From Setaria digitata (taxonomy: Eukaryota; Nematoda; Chromadorea; Rhabditida; Setariidae): a stretch of DNA of 64,000 nucleotides. Under the pieces are notes generated by a model that was given only the letters and a program-made list of their open reading frames with translations, did not search any database and was not told where the DNA came from. Below, piece by piece: positions 53,501 to 64,000 of this stretch; position 1 is the first letter of the stretch; each line of letters starts with the position of its first letter. Where the stretch lies: contig RCAB01000254.1 in the NCBI GenBank assembly GCA_003640385.1, positions 27,367-91,366 on the forward strand, in the 5' to 3' direction. Made by a program: the position numbers and the translations under genes.

Positions 53501-56500
53501 AAAAAAACAAAGATAAAATAAGCGAGAGAAAAAAAAAATGAAGAGTGTATATTTTAAATATCTATCAAAAATTTTTCATTTTATTTCACGTCTAAAACTT
53601 TAAACAAAAACGAAAGAAAAAAAAAACAGGAGAAAAAAGTGACAAATTATAAATAATAAACAGTGAGAAGTTACGATTAATTTATTTTCGATTTATTTTT
53701 TGTTTTGCTTTTCTTTCATCTAAAATTGCAAAATTTTAAGCTGAAATGTAGCTTTCATATTGAAAAAAAAAAAAAATTTTTTTTTTTTTGAAAACCGAAA
53801 ATTCATCTCCATTTTTTTTTTTTTTTTTTTTGCTTTTTCTTTACAGGTGAACGATGTGATGAGCGAAATTACTGTGAAGGTAATCCATGTAAAAATAATG
53901 GCTTATGCATATCAGCATCCGGAGGTTATCGTTGTGAATGTCCAGAAGGATTTCACGGAAACAAATGTGAATTGGACATTAATGAATGTCATTCGAATCC
54001 ATGCATTCGTGGCAAATGTATCAATGAGGTATGTTTAATTATAAACATCAAAATTTTCCATATTATATAATTTTTTCTTTCTTTTTTTTTTTTTGACTCA
54101 AACGTTTAATAGTTAAGATGGATCTGAGAGGTGCAGTTAAATTATTAAATAAGCTAGTGAATGGGCATTTAAATCAGACAAATTCAAATGAGCCAAAATG
54201 AGACAGAATCAAATAAACCGATGGATATAAACATAGGATGAAAGCTAATAAATTTACTGAATAAGAAAAAGCAAAATAATATCTAATTAACAAATTTTAT
54301 ATGCTTTTTTTTCATTCTATTTATTTTTGAAAAGCTAATATTTAATTCATTTCCGTCAAAATATAGGGGGGGAACAAAAAAGCAGATTAGCAATAAAGGT
54401 GAATGGTGAATACATATACAAAAATATCCAGAAATTGCATGAAATATTAAAAAAAAAAAAGAAAAAAAAAATAGAAAAAAGTGCTTAGAAATTAATGTCA
54501 TTCGTTAATGTTTATATTATTACATTTTATCCACCTTATTATTTTTATTAATTAATTTTAATGAATGATTAATTTGTTATAGTTTGGTTCTTATCGTTGC
54601 GAATGTCCACATGATTTTACCGGTCGTAATTGTGAAACATTTTCACTTAATATTAACTCTGATCCGTGTTCCATGTCACCGTGTCATAACAGTGCCAAAT
54701 GTTACACGTATCGAGAGAAGTACTACTCATGTGAATGTCGTCCCGGTATATATTTCTGTTACTAATTTTTTTTTTTTTTTTTTTTTAGCTCAATTTTATT
54801 CTAAATTTTTTTTTTTTTTTTTTTGAAATTTTCAAACTTTAATCATCAAAAAAAAAAAAGAAAAGTCGCATATTTCAATTTAAATACTACATTATTAGAA
54901 AATGTGATGAAAAATTTGTTTTTGCTTTTTTTTTTTCTCCTTTTTTATCTTTCAAAAAAAAAGACAATTCTCTTTAAAATTTGAAATTAATTTTAGAGAA
55001 AAATAATTGCTTTACACCATTTCAAATGGTACATTCTCTTAGTATTATAATGGCTCTTTCTTATCCTTCGAATATTTTATGGCTCTAACTTCTTTTTTTT
55101 CCCGTTGATTTATGTAGTGTGAAAATGAAGTTTGACAGAAAACATTTTTTTTGTCTTTTTTTTTTTCTTTTTTGGAATTTTGTCATATTATTTTCAAAAA
55201 GTTTTCAATTTATGTTCTTCAAAAGAAATTAGTCAAATAAAAGTACTGAAGTTAATCAAAAAATTTAAATGATTAGCATAAGTATTAATTATTTAAGTAA
55301 AATGGGAACAAAGTTGATGATAAAAATAAGTAATCAGTGATTGATAATTTAACAATAGAAGTAAGTAAAAATATGTAAACCTATCTAAAATTATACACTC
55401 CAAGAATGTAATTAGGCAGACTATTTAAATTGCCAAAAAAAAAAAATAAGTGTTATAACTAGTGTGCTAATATTTATGAAAGAATTAATTGTTAGTAAAG
55501 GAATTTGCTCTTAATTTCTGATGAAAGAATTCATGGATAATTTTTTTCTTATTATATTTTATTTATTTTTATATTGTATCCAAATCCCGTATATAATTTC
55601 ATGAACATTTATCATTAAAAGTAGCCCTAAAATTAAATGATAATTTGAAATTATTAAAATTATATTTTATTTAAAATATATTATGCCTAATTTCGTAGGT
55701 GATAATAATATTTTTAGAAAATATTTCAGGTTTTACAGGAAGACATTGTGAAGTGAATGTGGATGATTGTTTCGAAAATGCCTGTATGAATGGTGGTACT
55801 TGTGTTGATCGTGAACAAGGTTATGAATGTAAATGTCCACCATTTTATACAGGTTTATCATTTTTATCAGTTTTTATCAAGCCAATAATATCAATTTGCA
55901 ATTATTAAACATTTGTTTTGAGCAATTTCAAGAATCAAAAAAAAATTATATTTTAGTTTAAAATAAAAGAAAAAATACAACAATAATGTAGCTTTAGAAA
56001 AAAACACTTATATTATTAAATAATGTGCAAAATAAATAAATAAAACAAATAAAATATAATAAATTGGAAAGAATAAATTTGCCAGTGAAAAATATTGTAA
56101 ATTTGTTGAAAGAAAATTTTGAAGGAATTTGCGAATTTGTTCTTTTATAAATTATATTTTTTTTTTTTTTTTTTTTCTTTTGAAATTCCATAAGAGAGAG
56201 CATGCAGTGTGTAATATTATTCATCGTATGGTACTGAAATAGAAATCATGATTAATGCAAATATTTTGATTAATGTCACAAAAAGTTTCAATTTTTTTCT
56301 TTTTTTTTATTTTTTGCCGATTGAATTATAAGAGTATCGTCTCATTTTTTAAATCTCAAAATTTTCTTTTTGTTTTTACTATTTCACTTTCAGAAATTTT
56401 GTGCTTCAAAAAGTTTAATTTAATTGAGATTTGAGATTTTGTTGGAATTATACTTTTAATTTAAAACATTAAAACTTTTAGTGAAGATAAAATCAATTTG

Positions 56501-59500
56501 CTTCCTGTTATTATTTTTTTCCCTATCAAAAATGATAATAATGGAAATTTTGAAATTGATATTTTTTCATATTTGCTACCCTATAATCAATATTTATGCT
56601 TTTGCATAAATTAATTCAATTTAAATTAACGAAATGTTAACTTTTATCACTATTTCAGCTGTAAATAATCTCATTTACTTTTACCTTTATCAATTCAGTT
56701 GATATCATCGTTATCGAGTTGAAATTTTAATGAATGAAAAATTTATTGAAATAGTAAAAAGTTAAAAAAGCAGTAACAGTGTGAGTTGTTGATTGTTTCC
56801 TTATCTAATATTCTCTCTTTTATTATCTTATTTATTTACAATGAAAAATAATGATAATGATGATTGTGATAATATACAGCACCGCGGGAACCATGTGATA
56901 CTTAATATACGACACCGCGAGAACAGAAATGAAGGTCAGGATGAATTAGGTGGGGAATAGAGTTACCGGAGAAGGAAGAAGGAAAAATTAAAGAATTTCC
57001 TAATGATAATAGATTAATAGTAAAGTAAGAAAATTCTCACACCATACTCTTAAAACATCTGCCATTTATTGGGTATGACAGATTGATATGTATTTAACAA
57101 TCTAACAACCATTTTCTTTTTCTGAATAATTTTCAATTCTGAAAAAGATAATTTTTGATATGTATCAAAAAGAAGAAAGGAAAAATTTTTCTTTTTATTT
57201 GTTCCAAAATTTGAAATCATTTTATGTTACGAAATTAAATGATGATATAAATGAACTTTTCTTTTTTTTTCTTTTTTCATCGCATCAAATATCATTATTT
57301 CATTTTGTTGATTTTATTATATTTAATGCATTCATTTCATTTCATTCATTCTTTTATTGTCATTGTTCAAAAATGATTTTTATTCAAATTTTAATTCTTT
57401 TTTTTTCTTCTTCAGAAGGAAATGATACTAAACTTTTCTACTTTATCGGCTTTCTTTTTCCGTTTTCTTTTTGTTCAACCGAAAGGTACTCCGAAAATTT
57501 AATCAACAGTAGTAATATATATATTTATTTATTTACACTTAAAATTCCAATTGAAAAAAATTTTTTTCCAATTTAAATTATGTGTTAAATAATGTGGGGA
57601 AAAAAAAAGAAAAAGAAAATGTAAAAATGTAAGAAGGAAAGGTAACGATAGAAATAATGGTAATTAAATGAGGAGGTAGAATTGAGGAAGAAGAAAATGA
57701 TTTAAAATAAATTGAATTTGTAAATGGAAGAAAAAAAAAAGAAATCACACTTCACTTAAAAGTTATTTAAACATTGCCTTGTACAAAAAAAAAATAATAA
57801 TAATAATAAATTAAAAAAAATTAAATTTTGACAAAAAAAAAAAAATTTGATTTTCCTATTTCATCCAATAATTTTGGCGTACATGTTCATTTGGTGGAAT
57901 TTAAAAATACAATGTGAAAAATAAAGGAGGAAGGGAAGAAATTTGAATGGATAGGAAAAAATTTTTGCAGGAAATTTATTTAAATTCGAAAACTTAATTA
58001 ATCTCAATTAATTATTCCATGACAAAAATTAACCATATAAGTTAAGATAATACAGGTCAAATATTGCATTAATTTAGTTAATATAAAAACAAAAAAAAAA
58101 AAAGCCTAAATTCCTTTAATAGTGATTAATAGGATGTTAAATTCATTAGCATATTTTAAAGGGAGAGGCGGAGAATCTGAAGGCAAATTTGCATCTACTA
58201 ACAGATTAGCAAAATTTGAAGTAATTTAAATGAAAATCTGAAATCATTTATCATCAATTAGGAATGGATTAAGCTATTCTGNGATTCTGAAGTTATTCAT
58301 ATTACAATAAATGATTGCTTGGCGGACAGATAGTAATTATATTATGCAATGAAATGAAATAGAATATGGAAATTTATCTAACTAACTAATTAATTAATTA
58401 ANTATTCTGAAGTTATTCATACTACAATAAATGATTGCTTGGCGGACAGATAGTAATTATATTATGAAATGAAATGAAATAGAATATGGAAATTTATCTA
58501 ACTAACTAATTAATTAATTAATTAATTAATGAAGATAAATAATGATGAAATATATTTTTAGGTCGTTTCTGTGAAGAGGATATTGATGAATGTGAATTAG
58601 GTTTACATCAATGCAAAAATGGTGCAACATGTTTTAATAAAAAAGAAGGCTATCATTGTGTTTGCGTAAACGGTTGGGAAGGTATTCATTGCGAGATAAA
58701 TCATGATGATTGCGTGGATGCGCTTTGTGAAGCGGGTAGCACGTGCGTTGATCATCTTGCTAAGTATACGTGTGAATGTCCAACAGGTCGTATCGGTATG
58801 TGTTATTATCATTTCGATGATTATCGATGTATCATTTTTTTATATGTAATTTTAGGAAAAAAAATAATAATAATAATAATATAATCAAAAAGAAAAAACA
58901 AAAAAATTATTTGAATTTTTTTTTTTTTTTTTTCTACAGGTTTATTTTGTCATATCGAAGATCCATGCTTGTCAAATCCGTGTCGAGTTGGTTCCATATG
59001 TGAACCGGATACATCAAGCGGAAAATATACCTGTGAATGTCCAAAAGGATACACTGGTGATGACTGCTCCGATGATATTAATGAATGTAATCAGGTAAGC
59101 TTACTCAAACTTCTATATGATAAAATATTTTTTTTTTTTTAATCGATATTCTAGAAAATAAGGAAATTTAAAATGGAACGAATGAATGAATAGTCGGAAG
59201 ATCATACCATTATTGGTACTGAAATTCTGCAATGTATTAAAGCAAGAAAAAATGTGTGGTAGGAATATTTCGTTATTACTTCAGGGTGATGTTGTTTGTT
59301 ATAACGGTGGTACTTGCGTAAATACACCTGGATCATTTCATTGTGAATGCCCACCTGGTTACACGGATTGGCATTGTCAAACTCACGTGAATCAATGCTC
59401 AACTAATCCATGTCTTAATTCTGGTACATGTTTGGATTATGGGACACGTTTCAAATGTGTTTGCATGTCTGGTTAGTTTTAACATATAAATAATTTGTGA

Positions 59501-61867
59501 ATAATTTATTAAGAAAAAAAAAAAAAGATAATTAAAGATTATCTTTTTATATATATTAGTTATTTGACATTCCCTTTTTTTTTTTTTTTAAATATTATTA
59601 TTTTTTTTCAGGTTTTCACGGAGAACGATGTGAGCTTCTTTGTCCACCTGGTTATGAAGGTGAAAATTGTGAACGTCGACAGTTTATAGAATGTAGCTTA
59701 ACGGATTGCTTAAATGGTGGTGTTTGTTCGAAAGGTTCGTGTCGTTGTCCACCGGGATATACCGGTGATCGTTGTGAGAAGAAATCAGATCCATGCAAAT
59801 ATCATACCTGTCCACAGAATGCCATTTGTATACCAACCAATAATGATGCTGCATACAAATGCGAATGCAAGCTAGGCTTCTATGGACATGATTGCAAGCA
59901 AGAAGTACGTCCTAATTATATTGCAACTTTCTGAAGTTATAAAAAGATAAAATTTAAAAGTTTTAATTTTCTAAAAAAAAAAAAAAGATTACAACAAAAG
60001 AGGAAAACATATTTTATTTATTTTTGTTTATACATTATACATTAGAAATTGATACATTCTCTCAGATGAATGAATGTGCTTCAAATCCATGCCAACATGG
60101 CGGCGTTTGTACGGATCACGTAAACGGATATGTTTGTTCATGTAGTACCGGTTATACCGGTGATCAGTGTCAGATAAATATCGATGATTGTATCAATCAA
60201 CCTTGTTTGCATGGTGGTACCTGTATCGATGGTATCAATTCCTATTCATGTCATTGTGCTTTACCGTATGATGGTGATCGATGCCAATACGAGTAAATCA
60301 TTTCTATTTCTTTATTAAAAAATTTTCGTTTTATTTATTTTGTATCTTCTATCACTTGATAGCGATTAATTACCAATATACTTTGAGTAAATCAATTTGA
60401 TCTCAGTTTAATTAATTGAATAACTTTTCTTTGCGAAAGTTTTTACTTAATTAAAAATTTAAAAAAAAAAAGATTTTTTTCTTCGGCAAATACTTTTCTG
60501 TAAAGTAAGTTTTCTTTTCTTTTTCTTTATCCAGCCAATATGATGACAAAGTTAAACATGTTTATCCCTTTTTTTTTTACTTATCAGTTTTTTACTACTT
60601 TGCTTGATAGACGCAATTTTTTTTCACTTATTAAACAGAATATCATGTGCTATAACTTTTCTTAACTAACTTTATTTTCCATCTAAGTCATTCATTGAAA
60701 CTGTCATCTTTTAGATTAGATCCATGTCGAACAAATCGCTGTGAAAATGGTGCAAATTGTAAGCCAACTTCAACTTATCGAAATTATACCTGCGCTTGCA
60801 CCAACGGTTTTGANCTAACTTTAAGTCATTCATTGAAACTGTCATCTTTTAGATTAGATCCATGTCGAACAAATCGCTGTGAAAATGGTGCAAATTGTAA
60901 GCCAACTTCAACTTATCGAAATTATACCTGCGCTTGCACCAACGGTTTTGATGGATACTACTGTGATACTGTAAGTTATCATCTTTATATCTATAAATTA
61001 AATTTGGTAACCGTTTTATACCTTATCATATAAATTTTAAATTAAAAGTATACTTCGAATTTTAGCACATCGACAGAAAAATTCAATTTAGATTTAATTA
61101 TTCAATTAATACATATTTATATATTTAGGATATTGATGAATGCGCTACAAAAAATCCTTGTTTAAATGGTGGTAGTTGCGCAAATATATTTGGTTCATAT
61201 CAGTGTCGTTGCCCTGATGGATACACCGGTAGAGATTGTGAGAATGATCGGGATGATTGCTTACCAAGTAGTTTTGTTGAATTCTTTTAATTCCGATTTT
61301 TTTTTTTTTTGTTTTTTAATTCCAAGTAGATGCTTTACTTTTTCTTTCTTTTTTTTTTTTTATTGCTGTAATTTCTAACGATATTTACTGTAGTCAATTT
61401 TGGAAATATATTTTTTAAAACAATTAATTTAAGATAGGACAGAAAAAAAGGAAAGAAGTAAAAGAAAATTTGGAATGAATGAAACTCTTCTCTTTCTTAT
61501 TATTTCATTATAATTTTTAAAAAATTTTGTGCTATTTCTTTATCTAACAGATAATATTTTAAAGTGAAAAAAAAAATCACTAGCAAATTTTTGGAAATTT
61601 TTCAAAATGAAGATTCTAGAAACTTCAACTCTTAACAGATCCGTGTCTAAATGGCGGTAATTGCGTGGACGAATTAAACGGTTATCATTGCGAATGTTTA
61701 GCGGGTTTTACGGGGCGTCAATGTGCGACAAATATCAATGAATGCGAATCGTCACCATGCGAGAATGGTGCATCATGTATCGATCACGTAAACGGTTTTG
61801 AATGCGTTTGTCGTCGTGGTTTCAGTGGTACTTTCTGTCAAACGAACGATGATGACTGTCAATCAGG
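34809..61867 (+). CDS. Notch receptor (lin-12/glp-1 type), 5' part, 15 exons
   Basis: Exons: 34809-34893, 36459-36534, 41689-41795, 47992-48120, 53847-54028, 54583-54745, 55730-55852, 58562-58795, 58940-59094, 59285-59471, 59612-59904, 60066-60292, 60853-60970, 61129-61267 and 61639-61867. They join in frame for about 815 residues; most introns are phase 1, as in EGF-repeat genes. A hydrophobic N-terminus precedes about 20 six-Cys EGF modules, many with the Asp/Asn-x-Asp/Asn-Glu/Asp-Cys calcium motif. Modules 7-12 follow canonical Notch EGF5-10 in order, with the diagnostic CVNGWEG and GRIGLFC turns. Modules 16-20 follow EGF21-25 (CALPYDGDRC, then DPC). Between them, EGF11-19 are reduced. Notch is a surface receptor for DSL ligands; its released intracellular part acts with CSL (LAG-1) in transcription. 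LNR, transmembrane and ankyrin regions lie beyond the window. Exon 15 ends in phase 2 inside the next EGF. Exon 13 is duplicated by an assembly error. Introns 2-4 exceed 5 kb. Confidence 0.88.
38349..38470. repeat. Tandem pair of diverged 60-bp units
   Basis: Units 38349-38410 and 38411-38470 both begin CACATGG.AGGG.TAAGGTTAA and share CATTCCGGATCC followed by ATGACTT. Substitutions and small indels separate them, so the duplication is old enough to be real. Confidence 0.85.
39301..39567. repeat. 133-bp direct duplication around an N (probable assembly artefact)
   Basis: 39301-39433 and 39435-39567 are the same sequence with one N at 39434. Same pattern as at 3812. Confidence 0.85.
42271..42320. 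repeat. GA microsatellite, about 50 bp
   Basis: A near-pure (GA)n run in Notch intron 3. It creates an Arg/Glu-alternating open frame that is not a protein. Confidence 0.9.
43512..44000. repeat. 43-bp minisatellite, 11 full units plus a partial one
   Basis: Units start every 43 bases (43512, 43555, 43598 and so on to 43985). Each unit runs TTATTTCACCGCGGTATCAT, then CTTAGCATTCTCTTTTTGAG, then CAG. The first two units carry substitutions, the middle ones appear identical, and the last breaks off after CACCGCG. A degenerate copy lies near 44223. The unit has no open frame that survives repetition, since 43 is not a multiple of three. It lies in Notch intron 3. Confidence 0.95.
45040..45190. 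repeat. Imperfect trinucleotide repeat (AAT/GAT/CAA)
   Basis: About 150 bases of AAT units with GAT, AGT and CAA variants. It yields a long poly-Leu or poly-Ile reading on the minus strand that is not a gene. Confidence 0.85.
45860..45902. repeat. AT microsatellite
   Basis: A pure (AT)n run of about 42 bases in Notch intron 3. Other AT runs are at 13560-13658, 22029-22073, 49524-49543 and 53248-53270. Confidence 0.9.
46243..46310. repeat. GA microsatellite, about 60 bp
   Basis: Long (GA)n run ending in GGA-rich variants, in Notch intron 3. Together with 45354-45385 and 47000-47040 it forms a purine-rich zone. Confidence 0.9.
47456..47543. repeat. Purine-rich duplicated block
   Basis: The segment GATTCAGGATGAA...GGGATTGAGAAGGAG occurs twice (about 47456-47495 and 47514-47543) inside a strand-biased purine tract from about 47300 to 47560. 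It opens a 78-residue charged frame (47322-47558) that I take to be fortuitous. Confidence 0.7.
47691..47804. repeat. Inverted repeat with 30-bp arms
   Basis: The arm at 47691-47720 (TATAATTTTTTTGTATAGTA and onward) is the reverse complement of 47775-47804, with about one mismatch. The 54-base loop is AT-rich and a run of TA follows. It sits about 190 bases before Notch exon 4. It may be a miniature transposon remnant. Confidence 0.8.
50846..51067. promoter_or_regulatory. Three ETS-like CCGGAAAT sites in Notch intron 4
   Basis: ACCGGAAAT at 50846, GCCGGAAAT at 50935 and the reverse orientation ATTTCCGGT at 51059, with a weaker TTTCCGC near 50978. CCGGAA(A/G)T is the ETS-family consensus. Three in 222 bases is unusual for such AT-rich DNA. 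Function is inferred only. Confidence 0.3.
52550..52618. repeat. Inverted repeat with 21-bp arms
   Basis: 52550-52570 (AGTTTAACTGAAATTTTTAC and T) pairs with 52598-52618 with a single mismatch, leaving a 27-base loop. A transcript of intron 4 would form a stable hairpin here. Confidence 0.8.
58284..58520. repeat. Near-identical 118-bp duplication around an N (probable assembly artefact)
   Basis: 58284-58401 and 58403-58520 match with at least two single-base differences; one N lies between them (58402) and another at 58282. The differences suggest two haplotypes joined instead of merged. It lies in Notch intron 7, just before exon 8, and does not affect coding. Confidence 0.8.
60685..60951. 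repeat. Duplication around an N covering Notch exon 13 (probable assembly artefact)
   Basis: From about 60685 to 60813 and from about 60823 to 60951 the sequence is the same, with N at 60814. Each copy includes the exon 13 acceptor and most of the exon. Only the second copy reaches a proper donor (GTAAGT after 60970). Confidence 0.85.
60715..60813 (+). pseudogene. Truncated duplicate of Notch exon 13
   Basis: Reads the same EGF fragment as 60853-60951 (from LDPCRTNRCENG on) and stops at the N without a donor site. Including both copies would put two partial EGF modules in a row and break the module pattern. It should be dropped from the gene model. Confidence 0.75.
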
Positions 61868-62840
61868 GTATGATAAACTCTAATTTTTAATAAAAAGGAG
61901 AAAACAAAATGAAAATTTAAAACAAAATTCTAGAAAAAAAGAAAAAAATAAACTCCTGAACTGTCGCAGGATTTGGTTCTTTAATTTCGTAAATTTTTAT
62001 GATTCATTACTATGTTTCACTTTTGTGAATGTTTTATTTTGTTTGTTTTTTTTTAAGTAACTTTTTTCTGCTAATTAAAATTTAATTACTCAGATTTATT
62101 TTTCTTCTTTGTTAACAAATATTTATGCATACTTTTTCCCATCCTTAAATTATTGTTAATTTATAAGAAGCCCAAAATGTTGCATAATCATTACACTTTA
62201 AATGAAGTTATGTAGTTAGTGCGGTTAGCTAATTAAAAAATGGCAAATAATTAGTTGGAAAAAAAGAACATAAGTTACAATGGTTAAAATGATAATTATT
62301 AATGCAGCTGAGGGAATTTTGCCACTGCTCGTTATACTCTCAAATTTCAGGTAATTAATTTCATTCATACCTATATTGGATGAGAACGAATAATATTGAA
62401 AAGCACAGAGGGAGAGAAAGAGAGAGAGAGAGAGAAAGAGTTATTTATGTGTTGTTTGTATGATAGGGATTAAACATCTATGTTAATGATAATTTTTTAA
62501 AATTTAAAGGTCAATTTTATCCTTTTATCATTTCGAAACTCTTTTCCCACGACAATTCATCATTCATTTTGCTAAAACAGATTGGCAAACTATTTCGTTC
62601 CCATATGATGTATCTACATATATTTATATCATATTGTAAAGAATAATACAATGTGTAATTAACTATCCGTTAAATTGCTTTATGATAATACTTCACTGTT
62701 TAGTTATCAATGCATCCTTTTGTCCGAATTTTTTAAGAATCCGGTTAGTTAGCATTAAATCAGATTCAGAAATACTACTTTACAACCATCATTTTTCATT
62801 TTTTTTTTCTCTTCCTTTTTTTAGCAAAGAGAAAGAAAGC

Positions 62841-62871
<31 letters not shown>

Positions 62872-64000
62872 GGCGAAAGGGGGAGTGAAATTGAGAATAA
62901 AAATTTTGGGAATAACAAGTTTTATAATAAAGGGAGAGAAGCTTGTATTGAAAAGTTTAAATAATTTTATCATAAAATTGATTATTTTTCTTTTGCTCAC
63001 ATTAATCATCACACAGGTTAAATTAATATTAGGTGCCTCGTATTAAATTAAAATTGTAATTATTATTTTAATTAAGATAAAATTCTTCTTGCAACAAAAA
63101 GATATCAAAAAAATTCCGAATACCATATTTCATTTGTCTTGAAAGAAATTTGAGAGCTCTTCGTATCGTCTTTTTTTTTTTTTTGTTTAGAATTAAGCAA
63201 AAAATTACAGTCAATTAGGCTATAAATAATGGTCTTTGAAAAGATTTAAATATTTTTATATTCTTAAAGCATGAAATTATTATTAAACATTAAGTTAATC
63301 TCCTGTATCTAAGTAGTATGAGAATGCTCCACATTATGTTCATTATGATGAAAGCTTTTTTTTTTTTTTTTCGTTTTATTTTCCTCTTGAAATTTAGATA
63401 AATAATTTACAGATGACACTTTCCTTATTGAATCTTTTAATTAGTAAATAGATTTCAATTTTCGTAATTATATGATGAATGATGCTTGAATGGTAAAACT
63501 TCACACGACCTTAGATTAGCAATTATCGAGAAGTATCAGTCAAGTATACTTAATAACTAAGAAGTATATACATATCTGAATGTAAAGATATTTTCACACA
63601 CACACACATACTTGAGAACTAGAAGTAAACTTTATGGTATATATATATCTATTTCATAGACTGTATGATAAGGTAAATAAACTTAAAAGTATTTTGTATA
63701 ATCAAACTTAATCGTTTCAATCTCTCTCTCTCCCTCCCTTCACACTCTTCTCCATTTTTCATCTCTCTAAATCCTATACATCTTACATATAGCTAGCTAG
63801 ATATTCTTCTTTCCTCTATACTTAAGATAAAATTCTCACATCATTGAGATTGCTAATATTTTGGTTCTATTTTCCTTTATTTAGTCTAAATAATATGGGA
63901 GAAGAAGGGGGNAGAGAGAGAGCGAGAGAGAGAGAGAGAGAGAGAGGGGGGGTAGAAAAAATTTTTGTGGACATTACAACATCTTAAAAATTTTTTCATT
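61868..64000 (+). other. Start of Notch intron 15, no further exon seen
   Basis: After the phase-2 donor at 61868 I find no further EGF exon up to the window end. The stretch holds GA tracts (62407-62440, 62838-62872, 63911-63946), a CA run near 63595 and an N at 63912. The rest of the receptor must lie to the right. Confidence 0.65.

Noticed and set aside
57160..57576. 138-residue open frame in Notch intron 7
   Set aside because: Phe/Ser-rich low-complexity translation of T-rich DNA, no splice sites or motif.
36459..61867. EGF gene as Crumbs, Delta/Jagged or fibrillin
   Set aside because: No DSL, laminin G or TB module is present, and two long runs of modules follow the Notch order, including the GRIGLFC and CVNGWEG signatures.

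Overview
The window looks like nuclear DNA of a nematode. The composition is very AT-rich with many long A and T runs. Introns are GT-AG with TTTTCAG-type acceptors. Acceptors lie a few bases before start codons, as expected for spliced-leader trans-splicing. Mid-sized to very large introns in a compact gene neighbourhood suggest a clade III (spirurid or filarial-like) parasite rather than Caenorhabditis. That placement is inference, and I cannot name the species. All gene models were joined by eye from splice sites, frame and family resemblance.

Layout: positions 1-5946 hold no gene I can support. A five-exon Mpv17/PMP22-family membrane protein lies on the minus strand (5947-8551). Upstream of it on the same strand is a 16-exon gene for a protein of about 730 residues that I do not recognise (9899-15944). 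A divergent intergenic region follows (15960-17349), with five TTACGT boxes beside the plus-strand rpl-5 gene (ribosomal protein uL18, 17358-19341). About 15 kb without genes follow. These hold repeats, candidate CSL and GATA sites, and a CpG/ACGT-rich island (33220-33850) that is the best candidate promoter for the next gene.

From 34809 to beyond the right end runs a large plus-strand gene for a Notch receptor (lin-12/glp-1 type). Fifteen exons encode a signal peptide and about 20 EGF modules. Module order matches canonical Notch EGF5-10 and EGF21-25. The segment that should contain the ligand-binding EGF11-12 is shortened and unusual. LNR, transmembrane and ankyrin parts would lie beyond the window. 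The Notch introns are up to 6.2 kb and carry a 43-bp minisatellite, several inverted repeats and microsatellites.

Assembly: four near-perfect direct duplications lie around single N characters (3812, 39434, 58402, 60814). One of them duplicates a Notch exon. They look like unmerged contig overlaps and should not be read as biology. The genes do not form one pathway: they are a translation gene, a mitochondrial or peroxisomal-type membrane protein, an unknown protein and a developmental receptor.
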